Shown here: positions 49,801 through 63,031 of the stretch, piece after piece | How the letters are laid out: the number at the start of each line of letters is the position of its first letter | Position numbering within the stretch: the stretch's first letter is position 1 | NCBI RefSeq assembly: GCF_000003855.2 | Contig: NW_003101673.1 | Span: 1,982,621 to 2,046,620 of the forward strand | Reading direction: 5' to 3' | Length of the DNA stretch: 64,000 nt | DNA from: Blastomyces gilchristii SLH14081 | Lineage: Eukaryota; Ascomycota; Eurotiomycetes; Onygenales; Ajellomycetaceae | Position numbers and translations under genes: made by a program | The notes under the pieces: generated by a model | The model's input: only the letters and a program-made list of their open reading frames with translations | Database searches by the model: none | What the model was told of the DNA's origin: nothing

Positions 49801-49920
49801 AGTCTTTCAATTCTCTATAAGAGAAGAGAGAAAAGAGAGAGAAGAAGTCTATATAACTACTCTTTATAATACTAAAAGTCAATACTTTGAGAATCTCTGT
49901 GAGAATTCTTGAAGAGAGTA
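46813..49920 (+). mobile_element. Chromovirus A, second fragment (gag to RNase H)
   Basis: It resumes exactly where element A was cut at 40644: the words around TTCTTGAGTATCTTCTAC match element B at about 51508. It runs through gag-like sequence, then reverse transcriptase and RNase H remnants (RT around 48500-48900), and is cut again at 49921 by hAT copy 2. Confidence 0.9.
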
Positions 49921-51015
49921 TAGACTGATTATATAACCGTGTCTGAGATCAGAATCAAACTTTACAGTTATTATATTATCTAAAAGCATTACTTCTAATT
50001 ATGATTTGTGTTTATTACATTGATTTCAAATCACATTATTTCAAATATTAAAGATCTCAGATTCACTTTTCAAATAAAAATCTAGTCTCAGATAAAGAAT
50101 ATGTTTGAATTCTTAGTTACATTTTCATTCTAATCTCATTATTGAAAATAGTATTAAATGAGACTATGAAATCATTTCTCACTTATATAATATTATAACA
50201 TAGTGCTCATTTGTTGAAAATTCAACAGAGAGTGTTATTAAATATTATTACTTTTCTAAACACAGATTATAATTGATATCATTTTAATTAAAAAAAAATA
50301 TAAAATATAAAAAAAAACAAAAAAATAAAAAACAAAACAATAACAAGAAAAAATCACAACAAAAAAAAAAGAGAAAGAAAAAAAGAAGAGAAAGAAAAAA
50401 AGAGAAAGAAAGAGAAAGAAAAAAAAAAGAAAAGAAAAAGAAAAAAAAAGAAAAGAAAAATAAAAAAATAAAAAATAAAAATAAAAAAATAAAAAAGAAA
50501 AATAAAAAAAATCAAGATTACAGAGCTGCAGTACTCTTAAAATACTCACTTTTCAAAGTCTTTACAATATTTATTATCAACTGTGTATTTCTCACAGTGA
50601 GAATAACACAGCTGCAATGAGTTATTATTTTAATATTATCTAATAAATAATCAGTATATATCTATATAAATGTGAATAATTAGAAAATATACATTTAAAA
50701 AGTGTGATCAGAGTGAACTCTGCTATCACTTGAATAATATTAAGAGTAAAATGCTGAAATCAATGATTTCTCTCATTGATTTCATAGACAAGACATGTGA
50801 AGATAATCTTAGAGAATATAAGATTCTCTGACTTCTGATAAAAACAGATCTCACAGAGAGACTCTATTTTCATTATATCAGAGACTGAGTGTTATTAAAA
50901 AGTATTACTTCAATGTATATATACTTACTGCAGTAATTCACTCTCTGTGTATATAACTGAGAGTTGTAGCTTTCTCACACTGTATAACTCTCTCTGAAAT
51001 ACTGCTGCTGGTTTG

Positions 51016-51273
51016 TGTAAGAAATCCCGCTTCTCGCGGATCCTTTACCTCTATTCCTATCTCTTGTGTAATCAATAGGGCTAGCGGCCCTTGGCTACAC
51101 ACAACTATATAGACTGGAGTTCATGAATACTATTTACAACTCAGCTTGAATGCTATTATACATTTAATCTCTACATTTTATCTTTCTATCATGAATACTT
51201 CTAGTAGTTAACAGTATATATCATGTCAAGCTGTAAACACCTGAATAATTATCTGTAAGCACTTATTCTTACA
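51016..51273 (+). repeat. 5' LTR of element B
   Basis: 258 bp. It retains more C and G than the other two LTRs (CTTCTCGCGGATCC near its start, TAGCGGCCC in the middle), so it is the least mutated copy here. Confidence 0.96.
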
Positions 51274-51559
51274 TTTCAAGCTCAGTCAGTCAGCAATCAT
51301 CTGTTATAACTGAAAGAACTAGAAACTCATATGCTTCAACCTCTGTGAACTCTACTGCAGACACTCAGAAGCAGTCATCTGAATCATGAATAATCTCTAT
51401 GAAAGAAGTCTCAGAGAACTTATCAATCACTTATAGAATATTATTCTCTGCATCTGTGACAGAGAAACCCTCTGAACTCATGAATAAATCAATCTTAGTG
51501 AAGAATATTCTTAAGCATCTTCTGCAGAATCAAGCTATTTTTCTATAAGAAATACTTAC

Positions 51560-52800
51560 TACTTATAAACACTCTTGAACTGAGTCTCTAGACATGATCT
51601 TCAGAGACACCTGCAAACTGAAAAGAAACTTTCTTAAGTTATGATTACTTAAGATCACTTATCAAATCACAATCTATAAAAGCTTTTATAAGTTTGTATT
51701 TGAAATTGACTCACAAGCCTGACTATGTGATATAAAAGATGAAGAAGCTGTTATCTATACAATGACAGATCTCTATTATACTGAAGTCAAGAACTGGCTG
51801 AATCATCTAGAGAATGATTATAAGAGATTCTGCTGATCTGTTCTTAAGACCTATCTAGAGAATAAGTTGAGAAACTTTATAAACTGAACAGAGAACATCT
51901 GAGCTGCAATCACTAACATTAGAAAAAGAGGTGAAGAATCTAATAAAGACTACTCACAGTGCTTCATGAAATTATGATATGAATTGAGATCTGTGAAAAC
52001 AGGGCTCTGAAACAAGATCTGAATGATGATATTTATGAAGAGACTGAATAAAGATATGCAGAACAAGCTCATTGAGTAAGACTCTAAGTTCTTGACTCTG
52101 AAGAAACTGATGACTCTCATTCATTACTTACAGATCACTGTGAGAGTCACAGACTCATAGAGAGTAAATCACTGATCAGTCTTATAAGAGTCAGAACAAC
52201 AGAGAACAGATTTATCAGAAAAAGATGATAAGATATAGAGAGATTCATGTCTGACTGCTGAGCAGAGAGAGAGAGCTTTATAAGCTCTTATAAACAGAGT
52301 ATATAACAGAGAGATTAAGAAAAAGAGACTCTGTTTCATTTATTCTAAATCAGAATATCTCTGTACAAACTGTCTGAATAAATTAAAATAGGAATTTGAG
52401 AAGTCACAGACAGAGTCAGTAACAGCCTTCTTAAGAGTCTTGAAGCTAATACCTGAATCTGTTACTCTTCTGATGAAAATGCTTGCTTATGAAAAGAGAC
52501 TGTACTGTGATACTACTACTCTGCAAGTATGAAAAGTATTAATGAACTCAGAATCTCAGATCACTGTGATATCTCTAAAGCTCATGAAGTAAATGAGCTG
52601 AAAGATAAAGACTGAAAACCTGCTCTTACAATAAGCAGAGTGTGAGAACTCAGATCTGAGAACTGAGAGACTTATAAGAGTTATCTTTGAATTGCAAGAT
52701 CTCTCTGAAATCTGAAGAAGATTTACAGAAACTGTGATTATTGCAGACATTACAGATGACATGTACTTAAGACTTGTATAACTTCAAAGACACAATTCAC
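51560..52800 (+). pseudogene. Degenerate gag-like region of element B
   Basis: Plus-strand fragments such as MTDLYYTEVKNWLNHLENDY, NKLRNFI and NKDYSQCFMKLWYELRS (with stops) match the retrotransposon Gag domain layout of fungal gypsy elements. A zinc knuckle and protease should follow but are too mutated to name with certainty. Confidence 0.6.
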
Positions 52801-53169
52801 ACATAGCTGTTCATGAGTCAGGTTTATACTTTCAATCAGTGTTAACAGACTCACTTACAGAGATAGAATCAGTTGATGCTGCAGAGTTAGTTAGAGAAGA
52901 CAAGCTCATCTATATAATGACTTTATAAGTGTCTGAGAATCTCACAGTCATAAAAACTGAGCTTCAGATATCAGAGAAATACTGAGATCTCACAGAGATA
53001 TTCAGCTCAGTAAAGGCAGCTGAGCTTCTCTCTTACTATGAGAAGAATCTGATAATAGATTTGATAGAAGAGTAGAAACTCTTCTGAGAACTAATCTATA
53101 AGCTCTCTTATTATGAGACAGAGGTCTTACAGATCTATGTGAAGAAGAATCTGAAGAATGACTTTATCT

Positions 53170-54420
53170 GATCTTCACAGATCTTCACAGAAGTCTCTGT
53201 GATATTTGTAAAGAAGAAGAATAAAGATCTCAGATTATGTGTAGATTACTGTGATCTGAACTTCAAGATAATAAAGAGTCACTATTTTCTGTCTCTGATT
53301 AAGAATGTGATCAACTGTCTCACAGAAGCTGTTATATTCATACAACTGAATGTAATTAATATATATATATAACTACAAATACAGTCTGAGAATGAATAAA
53401 AGACTGTCTTTAGAACTGCACTGAGATTGTTTGAATATCTAGTAATATCTTTTAATCTGACTAATACTCTCATAGCATTTCAGTCTTTCATTAATAAAAC
53501 ACTTCATATATATCTAAATGTCTTCATGATAATATATCTGAATGATGTGATGATGTACTTCATGAAGAAGAAAGAACACACTGAGCATATGTGAAGTGTG
53601 TTGAAGACCTTAGATAAGATAGAACTGTATATTAAGCTTACAAAGTACAACTTCAGTGCTCACTGAATTAATTTTCTAGAATATATAATCACTGCAGATG
53701 ATATTCAGATGAAACCTTTATAGATTGAGACTATTCTATTATGATCAGAGTTAACTAGTATTTATAAGATTCAGATCTTTCTGAGCTTTATGAATTTTTA
53801 TAGATGATTTATCTTTGCATTCACAAGAATCTTCTTGATTCTTACAGACATGCTAAAGAATGAAAACAAGAAGAAGTCATTCTATGAATAGAGAATGAAA
53901 AGATTGTTAAGAAGAGAGAACTGTAAGAACTTTCTTATCTCAGAAGCTCATGAGATCTTTATAAGATTAAAACAGACATTCACAGACACAGTGATACTAT
54001 TTCACTTTGATCTCTTACTCTTAATCAGATTAAAGATAGATATCTTCTTCTTTACAATTTCAGAAATAGTCTTATAACTACAGTTAAATGAGAACTGGGT
54101 TTCAGTGATCTTTTTCTTATGAAAGATGCAATCTATGAAGATCAACTATAGTATTCATGATCAGAAGCTTCTTATAATAGTGAAATTCTTTCATCACTGA
54201 TATTACTACTTTGAGAATCTCATGACAGTGATTACTATTAGAACTGATCATAATAGCTTATAATAGTTTACTTTAATCAAGAAACTCTCACAATGACAGA
54301 TTCACTGAGCTCAGAGACTGAGTGAGTTCTGATTCAAGATAGAATATATTAAGAAAACTAAGAACTCAGTGAACAGACTCTCTCACAGATCAGACTATAT
54401 TAAGAAGGTCAGAATGACAG
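53170..54420 (+). pseudogene. Degenerate reverse transcriptase-RNase H of element B
   Basis: Recognisable order on the plus strand: KNKDLRLCVDYCDLNFKIIK, then LFEYLVMSFNLTN and the catalytic-loop region as IIYLNDVMMYF (family YLDDILVY, so the first Asp is now Asn). Next come the tether region LTDMLKNENKK and RNase H pieces IRLKIDIFFFTISEIVL, IHDQKLLIIVKFFHH and RTDHNSL. The end is a NRLSHRSDY type linker. Numerous stops and the changed catalytic residue show it is inactive. Confidence 0.88.
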
Positions 54421-54849
54421 ACATAGAGAAACTAGAGAAGATAGAAAAGCTTTACAGAATGCTCAGACTGAGTGTTGTGAAGAGATTAACTGAAGAGTCT
54501 CTTAATTCCCTGTGAGAGAAGAGAGAAGAGAAAGAGAAGAAGTCTGTGCAACTACTCTCTATAACACTGAGAGTCAACATTCTGAGAATCTCTGTAAGAA
54601 TTCTTGAAGAGAGTATCTATAATCTGAAGAATTTACAGACTTTGAGAAGTGCTGTGAAAGACCTGATGTAAGAGAAAACAGAGTATAAGTCTTTATAAGA
54701 TCTTCTATTCAGATTGTCTGAACTGTAACTGAAGAATGAATATGCTCAGTATATTCAGAAACTGCTCACAGCAGAGATCAATTCTACAGAAATAAAGAAT
54801 TAAAGAGACTTAAATAGTCTCTTATAAAGAGAGAGCTGAATTTATATAT

Positions 54850-56130
54850 CTATAAATGAGTTTCTATGTATAGAACTCATTAAAAGATATCATAACTCTT
54901 CTCTAACAGGTTATTTTATAGATACTAGAACTTATAAGTTGCTTATAAGAAAATACTTCTAACTGAAGATACAAGAACTTGTGAAGAAGATAGTGAATTC
55001 TTATACTATTTATCAGAGTTCACAGATAGTATGATTCAGACTATATAAAGAACTTACTTCTCTACTCATTCTGTGAGAATCTTGAAAACAGCTAGAAATG
55101 AATACTCTTGTGAGCCTCTCTGAAAGTAAGAATATATATAATGTCTGTTTTAACAGTATGCTGATGATAGTGAATTACTTCATCAAGATAGCACACTTTA
55201 TATTCACTTACAAGAACTTGAAGTTAAAGAATTTAACTTATATCTTTGTCTGTGATGTGATTCAGTTGTATGAGTTATCTATAAATATTATCTCAGACAG
55301 AGAATTAATCTTTACAGAAGAGTTCTGATCTGATCTGATAACTATACTGAAGATCTTATGAGATCTAAGCACAGCTTTTCATCAATAAACAGATGATCAG
55401 ATAGAATATCTGATAAGTATATTAAAACAGTATCTATGATGCTTTGTCAATTATAATCAGAATGACTGAGTGTATTAATTATTACTTACAGAGTTCATAT
55501 ATAACAACTCAAAGCATGTCAGCACAGATAAAACTCCTCTTGAGATACTCACTGAGACTCATCTGCAGATGATCTTGATGAACCTGTGAGAGTATACTAT
55601 AGAGTGTGATGATGCTTATGAATGAGCTGAGAGAATTCAGAATATTCAGGAGAAAGTCTGCAAATTCTTGAGAAAGACTTAAGAGTATCAGAAGAGATAC
55701 TATAACTTTAAGCATATTATAAAGAGTTTTAAGAAAGATAATAGAGTCTGACTGAGTTTAGAAAACATCATTATATAAAGATCTAGTAAGAAGCTGAATC
55801 TCTTACAGACAGAGTCTTGTAAAATTATGAAGAAAGTTAGCTCACAGTTCTATAGATTGAAACTGTTATCTGAGTTGTAGATATATAATGTTTTTCATAT
55901 CTCTTTACTTTATAAATATAAGAAATTCTTAGAAGAGAACTCTGTGACTTATCACTCTGTTCATAAAGTACTAGAGAGTGAAAGAGAATATCAGATTAAA
56001 GAGATTATTAACTCAGAGAAGTGAGATTATAAGCTCTGATTCAAGGTTCAGTGATAAGAATATTCTGATAAGATGAATAAGTTCACTTAAGAATCATTCA
56101 GACAGATAAGATATCTGCAGAAGCTGAGAT
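54850..56130 (+). pseudogene. Degenerate integrase and chromodomain of element B
   Basis: The region has the integrase zinc-binding part (LIKRYHNSSLTGYFIDTRTY), the catalytic core with INIISDRELIFTEEF and LSTAFHQ-TDDQIEY, then YNNSKHVSTDKTPLEI. A chromodomain-like end follows: EREYQIKEIINSEK...DYKL then WEPE-like TESFRQI. Chromodomains mark the chromovirus clade, which targets particular chromatin. Stops break all frames. Confidence 0.82.
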
Positions 56131-58006
56131 ATAACTTTTATACTGTGAATTCTGATAAGTCAGAATAATATAATCTTTGCTAAGAACCTGATTGTGATAA
56201 AGATATTAATACTGTCATTTGCAAACTCTAGTCTATAAGATGATAAGTTTCTACTGAAATGAACAGTCTGCAGTGTATACAAGAGAAGAAGAAATCATAT
56301 TCTCATTAAAGCTAAAAAATAAGAAAAATAAACAGGACTATGAACATAATTTAGAGACTAATAAAGAAAAAATAAAGAAAACTCATATTCACATTCTCAA
56401 CATCTGTGACACTCAATTCTCTTATAACTATCAATTTCTCTCTTCAAAGAAGCAGAGAGCATCATACTCATAATACAGATAATTATTATATTTAACACAA
56501 AGATTATCAGAAATGCACAGACTTCAGAGAAGCTGAACATCAGAGTATACACAGTTGTAGCAGAGTCTTGAAGACTGACTATCTGTGCATGTGATCAGAT
56601 ATCTCTTATAAAGCTGTGTTTACTCTCTCAGTTGTGCTGAAGTATCCAGCCTGAAAATAATTAAGATATGAAGAGAAGACTCATCTGCTCAGATCAACTC
56701 TCATTACAAATTCATAACATTCACATTGTCTTAATTACTTAGATTTTATAAGTACTCAGAGACTCATCTCTCATTGACAATGAGATTGCAGAAATGTGTT
56801 ACAGTGCAAGAACTATTAATAGAGAATCTAGACATATTCACATATACCTGGTCAGAGATTGTGTAGATAGAGAGAAGATGATCATAGATCTGCAGAGCTG
56901 TAGAAGACACTGACAACACTGAGAGCTTTGCAAGAACTATCAGCTAGAGTCTGTAAGAAATTACTTATGAGAAGACTTACAGCAAAGAGAGAGACTGTGC
57001 TGCTTAAAGCCAGGAACTGGCCTGAAGAAGGCAGGGGGTTGGCTGCTGGCCTGAAGATCGAGTGTGATGATAAGACTGAAGAGAATGAAGATGTGATTGT
57101 AAGCAGCAGCATCTCTGCTTCATCAGCCAGTAAAAAATAACTAGAGAAGTCATGAGAATACTCATGAGAAGCTCAGTGATGATCAGATATCATTTGTAAA
57201 GAGATTGAAATTAAAAAAATTTTTATTCTTGAGAAGTTCTTGAATCAATATGTAGATATTATCAGAAATACTCTCTCTCTATCATCTGAGTGAAAACACT
57301 TCACAGATGAATGAGAATACTCACAGTTTATAAGAATGAAAACTGTTACAGAAAAAGAAAAAAGAAGATGAGATTTCACAGACAGATCTGAGATATTTAT
57401 ACTACTTTAGAGAGATTTGCTTACACTATAAGTGATTCTGTAAAACAGTCAGATCACTCTAGTAAATAAGAGTGATTATGAATTACAGATCTGAATCTTT
57501 CTATGTGACTATAAAGAGTGATTGCAGACTGTGAATATCTTAATTCTATAATTCTACAGAGTTGATAAAAGAATGAAAAATTCCTCACAATTCTACAGTG
57601 TCAAAGAACAATGATTTATAAGAATAAGTGAAAGATTAACTTATAAATGTTTCTCTTTGATAAGAATAATCTTACAGAAAGTAATTTATCTGTGAGATGA
57701 ATCTGTGTGATGATCACACAAGAATCTTGTGAAAATAATTAAGAGTCAACTGAAACCCTTCTGTATAGAAGATATAAGATAAATCTGTGTAATAGTTAGA
57801 GAAGAATCTGTAAATCATAAAGAATCTTACAGAACAAGAAACTGAGTGACAGACTCTTTTCTCTTTATAATAACAAGGGATTTTTCCTCACTGAGGTTTT
57901 TATAGACATGAAGAGTTTTTAGTGAGTATCACTGCAATACTGAGCTGATTCTATGAAGTCACTCAGTGAAAGACTTCATGAATGAAGTCTTAGAGAGAGA
58001 GAGATA
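56131..58006. other. About 1.9 kb of element B between chromodomain and 3' LTR
   Basis: Much longer than the usual 3' untranslated region of a chromovirus. It includes a plus-strand open frame at 56928-57140 (start MQELSARVCKKLLMRRLTAK, acidic then Ser-rich end SISASSASKK). Within it, a patch at about 56995-57065 keeps GG and CC dinucleotides. The function is unknown. Confidence 0.5.
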
Positions 58007-58264
58007 TGTAAGAAATCCTGCTTCTTGCAGATTCTTTACCTCTATTTCTATCTCTCATGTAACTAATAGAGCTAGTGGCCCTTGGCTACACATAACTATA
58101 TAGACTGGAGTTCATGAATACTATTCATAACTCAGCTTGAATGCTATTATACATTTAATCTCTACATTTTATCTTTCTATCATGAATACTTCTAGTAGTT
58201 AACAGTACATATCACGTCAAGCTGCAAACATCTGAATAATCGCCTGCGAGCACTTATTCTTACA
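58007..58264 (+). repeat. 3' LTR of element B
   Basis: 258 bp with the same termini as the 5' LTR. It differs from the 5' LTR at C/G positions (for example CTTGCAGATTC against CTCGCGGATCC), so the two LTRs mutated separately after insertion. It keeps CGCCTGCGAG near its end, which the 5' LTR has lost. Confidence 0.96.
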
Positions 58265-58924
58265 GTTTGCAACTCATACAGTCTCTCAGTTCAGTACACA
58301 CTGTGTATATACAGCTCTGTATACTGAAGCTGTGTTGATTATTATAATCTGATGTGATACTCACTTTTCACAGATTATATTTTATTTGATTGAAGAGAGA
58401 AGAAGATACAACTACTGTTTTATTTAAGAGAGAATATATAATTGAATCTGTAGAAGATAATTTAATTTCTTCTACATTTAAAATTTGATTAATCTATACT
58501 CTTTAATTTGAGAGTTTCTGAGAGTGTTTTAATAGTTTTCATATCAGCTTGAAATTAGTGATTGATTGAAGAAGAGAAAAGAGAGAAGAAAGAAATAAGA
58601 ATAACTTATCTTTATAATATGAAAACAGAGAATTGCTGCAATCATTTATTCTAGTAATAAAGATCTGTTTTCTGCATGTATCTCTGATACAGATTATATA
58701 ATAACTGTATACAAAGAATATCAACAGTGCATGTATTGAATGAAGATGATATTACTATATAATACTGTAGCTGTTTCTATACATTACTGAAAGCTGTTAA
58801 TATTTTCTTTAAGTCTTTTTATATTTGATAAATTAGTAATATATTTCAATGTACTTTCTCTTTCATCATCATTATTATTATTATTATCACTATCATTATT
58901 ATCACTATCATTATCATTATTATC

Positions 58925-58958
<34 letters not shown>

Positions 58959-59029
58959 TATTTTTAACTATCTCTTCTGTCTTCATCTCTCTTTAATACT
59001 CACTGAAATCAATTATATTATCTCTCTTC

Positions 59030-59790
59030 AAATATTCTGCGGTTCTGCAGATCATCAAGACATGTGAGTACTATCACAGATTGAAGAGAGAAAAGAAGAA
59101 GATGTTTAAGTAAGAGAAGACAGATCACAAGACATGTTATAATACCTTAAAGAGACTCTGTAAGAGAGTAGAATAATAATAATTTTAAGTAACACTTCTG
59201 ATAGATTTAGACTGAACTAAGTATAGAAATAATGCAGATGATACTGTCTATGAGAGATTGAAGAAGAAGATAGTAAAGAGTCTCATATAGTAGTAATGAG
59301 ACTAAAAGAAGTTCTGAGAATAATTCAAGTTCAAGATAAAGAGAGAGAGAGAGAAGAAGAGTATTACTGTAAATAAGCAGCAGTAGAAGAAGATTAAGAA
59401 GATGTTAAAATAGAAGATAAAGAAGTCAAAACTGATAAGTTTTTTATTTATTAAGAGATAACAATTTTTAACAACACTTCTGTTCTCTAATTGATTAGCA
59501 GAAGCTGATAGAGAAGAAGAGAATTAAGATCTTATTCAGATCTTGAATGCACTTCATAATTCAGAATATTAAGAAGACAGCTCTGCTCTCTGAGTATATC
59601 AATCTACTTACTACTGAGATGAAACCCAAGACAGTAGATCAGAAAATACAGGATTTTGAGATACAGATTAATCTGACTAAGAGAGAGCAGCAGAAATCCT
59701 TCTCTGAAAAGATAGTGAAGAGAGATTTTAAGACAATTATTATCTCAGATAAGAAGAAGAAGAAGAAGAGAAATAAAAAGTGAATTATAA
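59030..59790 (+). pseudogene. Accessory coiled-coil coding region of hAT copy 2
   Basis: This corresponds to 42820-43610 of copy 1. The last block is open from 59547 to 59783 and contains LLSEYINLLTTEMKPKTVDQ and REQQKSFSEKIVKRDFKTII, with the poly-Lys end. Earlier parts have stops. Confidence 0.6.
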
Positions 59791-60289
59791 AGAATGATAA
59801 GAAGAATGAGAAAGAGTAAAAAGATGATAAGTAGAAAAAGTTTTTTTCTTTTTATATTAGTTAGTTATAAGTTCATAATTATTAATAATTGAAATTAATT
59901 TTGAGTTTTTAAAAATTATTGTACAAGTTGTAATCAAGTCAGGAATAATATATGTATATATATATATTTAACTATCATGATTCACAAATCACTATAATGT
60001 ATAAGTATCAACATTTTTTCAATGTTGATATTTATAATATTAATATATTTTTAATAATATTATTTAATAACACAATTTAATAATACTCTCTTTTATAATA
60101 TTAATATATTTCAAGAAATATAATAGAGATTAATTAAGATTGTTTATTTACTTTTATATATTGATGATATTCAATCTGAGTTAGTACTAAAATTATAACT
60201 AAGCTAAGAAACAAGACTATTTTCTCTTATATTAATTCTTCTTACACACATCAGTGATCAGTTATTGAAAATAAATTATTATCTTTTTT

Positions 60290-62600
60290 AAATTATTATC
60301 ATGTCTTCTGAATTCACTTCTTTCACTTCTTTTACTTCTATTGAAGATTTATAAACTCTTCAAGAAATCACTGTAAATCACAAAGTCTATGTTATTTACA
60401 ATTCAACACAGAATGCTCTCTTTCAATTATAATGAATAATTACTTTATTCTTCACATCTGATTTCAGGTCATGAAATTTATGAAAAACTTAATATAAACA
60501 CTGAGATGAACTATGAAATAATTATTAATAGATTATATTATAGATTACTGAAGAGTTATCTCTCTGCTACAATTACTGTAACTTTATTCAGAAATATTCA
60601 TTATAAACTGATTATAACTCTGAAGAAATTTTCTAACATCTGAAGTCATCAGAATACAGATAATAAAAGAAAAATAATTAGAAAATTACTACTGAGCTGA
60701 TAAGTTACTCTACTAGGTAATGATTTTTAATAATACTAACTTATTTGAAGAAAATCATGTGAAAATAATTATATATCAGTACTCTGATTTCATAACTCTC
60801 ATCTGATAACTTTTATAAATAATTACTTTATATATATATATCTCTGAATCTTTCTCTTTGATTAATTGAAAACTCTGAATTTCAAACACTTCTTCAAATG
60901 CTTAATTCAAATCTTCATATTTCACATCAATTCTGTCTTCAGTTCAATCTTGAGATATATTACAAAGTTAATATACAATATCTAGAATCAGAGTTGAAGA
61001 ATTATCAAAGAGTGTCTCTCACAGTGAATGTATAAACTAGTATAAATAATCTTGCATTTATAAGAGTTATATGTTATTACATTGATAAGAACTGAACTTA
61101 TCAAGAGACATTAATTGAATTTGAATCATTGATCAGTAGTTATACTGAGAATGATATAACAGAGATATTAATGACTGTGATTAAAAATAACTATTGAGAT
61201 ATTAATCTCAGTCTTCTTACAATTATAACTGATAATGCTGTGAATAACTACACTATAGTGAAGAATTTGAAGTAAAAATTGACTTTGCATTTCTAAAATA
61301 ATAAACAAGATCATATTCTCTGTATTGCTTATATGATTTAACTTGTAATATAAACACTGATAGAGAATCTTAATATTGAGATGAAGAATAATAAGATGAC
61401 TGATTCTTAAGATAAGAATGAGATAAAAGTAATTACTCAAGTAACTTTTATATTCACTTTATAAAAGATAATATTTTTTAATAATACTTTTTAATATTGC
61501 TTTTTAATAATGCTTTTTGATAATACTACTGTTAATTTTGAATAGATTGACTAATAATTTAAATATTATAAATTTGAAACATTGCTAATATGATTTATAT
61601 CTTCTCTAAATAATAATAATAATTTTATAATATTTAATAAATAAACAAATCAGTCACATCACTGAATATGATACAGAATATTAAAATATGATGAAGTTTA
61701 ATATATAAGATAGCTATTCAGACTCTTTAATTATATCAGATAATTGATTATTAAGTGTAATACTCTGATTGAGAAAAGATTCAGATATTGAAACTTTCTA
61801 ATATAAAGTGAACTCAGTTGAAATATGTGATTGATTTACTGTTTCAGTTTTATAAGATAATAAAGACAGTCTTAATCACTTGTACATCAATACTGCAGTC
61901 AGTCTGATAAATATATAACAGTTTATTTACTTATCTTGAGAAGCAGTTGAATTATTTAAAAAGAAATTCAGTCTGAGATAATACTATAGCACAGACTATT
62001 ATTACTATAAGAGATAAACTGATATATTACTACAGTAAAACTGAACAATCTTTTATAGAGTACTATACTATAACAGCTCTACTAGATCTCTTCTATTAAG
62101 TTAATATTTACACTTCTCAAGATTGAACAGAGAAGAAATGAGACTTATATATTAAATTAGTCTGAGACTACTACAATGTCAACTATCAGAGATTTAAATA
62201 AGCAGATGTTCAAGATATGAAGATAGTGAAATACAATTCTCTAGTAAGTAATAATCTTTAATAACACTTTATATTATATAGAACTATAATACTAACTTTG
62301 AAACAGAGCTTGCATACATTGATTATAACTCAAAATCAGATAAAACTACATACTTATAAAACTGAATTTGACTGCTATCTTCAAGATAATCTGATAAATT
62401 TACATATCAAATCAATTCTAGAGTTATAAAAAATTATTGAGAGTACATATTCAACTATTGTACTGATAATATATAATATTCTGATAATTTCATTGATAGA
62501 GATGAAAATGAAGTGAAAGTTCAACTTAAGTTGAGATATTTATCACTATCACTGAGAATAATTACAAGAAGAAACAATCAAGAAACTTATAATTATAAAA
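60290..62600 (+). pseudogene. Degenerate hAT transposase, copy 2
   Basis: Collinear with the transposase of copy 1, with the DNA(V/A)NNYT region near 61230 and the C-terminal block near 62400-62560. It is more mutated than copy 1 (more stops, fewer C and G). Confidence 0.85.
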
Positions 62601-63031
62601 CATGAAATTATCAGACAGTTTAATACCTCTGATCACAGTATATCAGAGAAGTGTAGTTTTCATGAGAAAGTGAAGAATAAACTTATACAAGAATGTATTT
62701 AGTTGTTTCATAAATGTTATCAATAATTGTTATCAAATTCTGATTATATAAACAATCACTGAATGAACTGAATAAGACTGATTTTAATCTTCAGTTTCAG
62801 TCTCATTCTGATTTTGAAAGAATGATCATCTTTCACAGTTTATTTTGAGAAATTACTCTTATTTCACTGTTCTTGAATTAAATCTGATCATTTTTCACAT
62901 CATTTCTCTCAGAAATGATTCATTTTCAGATTTTTTTGAGACTTGATTCTGATGAGACTCACATCAAGAAATGTATAAGATCAGATTAAATGAGATTAAA
63001 TGTGAAATTCATGATCTCACTGATCAGTCTA

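Larger units (their letters stand above)
51016..58264 (+). mobile_element. Complete Ty3/gypsy chromovirus B, nested in hAT copy 2
   Basis: 7249 bp, with two 258-bp LTRs (TGTAAGAA...TTCTTACA) and the 5-bp target duplication GTTTG (51011-51015 and 58265-58269). The undisturbed target (GTTTA) can be seen in hAT copy 1 at 41676-41680, with matching flanks on both sides. Internal order is gag-like, protease region, reverse transcriptase, RNase H, integrase and chromodomain, as in fungal chromoviruses. All frames are broken by stops. Confidence 0.96.
49921..63031 (+). mobile_element. hAT-type DNA transposon, copy 2, split by LTR element B
   Basis: Flanked by the 8-bp duplication AGAGAGTA (49913-49920 and 63032-63039), with ends TAGACTG...CAGTCTA. 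Without the nested LTR element and one copy of its duplication it would be 5857 bp, close to copy 1. It shares with copy 1 the A-rich tract (about 50280-50510), the ATT/ATC microsatellite (about 58862-58962), the accessory block and the transposase, all in the same orientation. Confidence 0.93.

Noticed and set aside
50256..50549. 97-residue Phe/Tyr/Ser-rich minus-strand frame
   Set aside because: It is simply the complement of the A-rich purine tract in hAT copy 2; the same tract in copy 1 differs in length.
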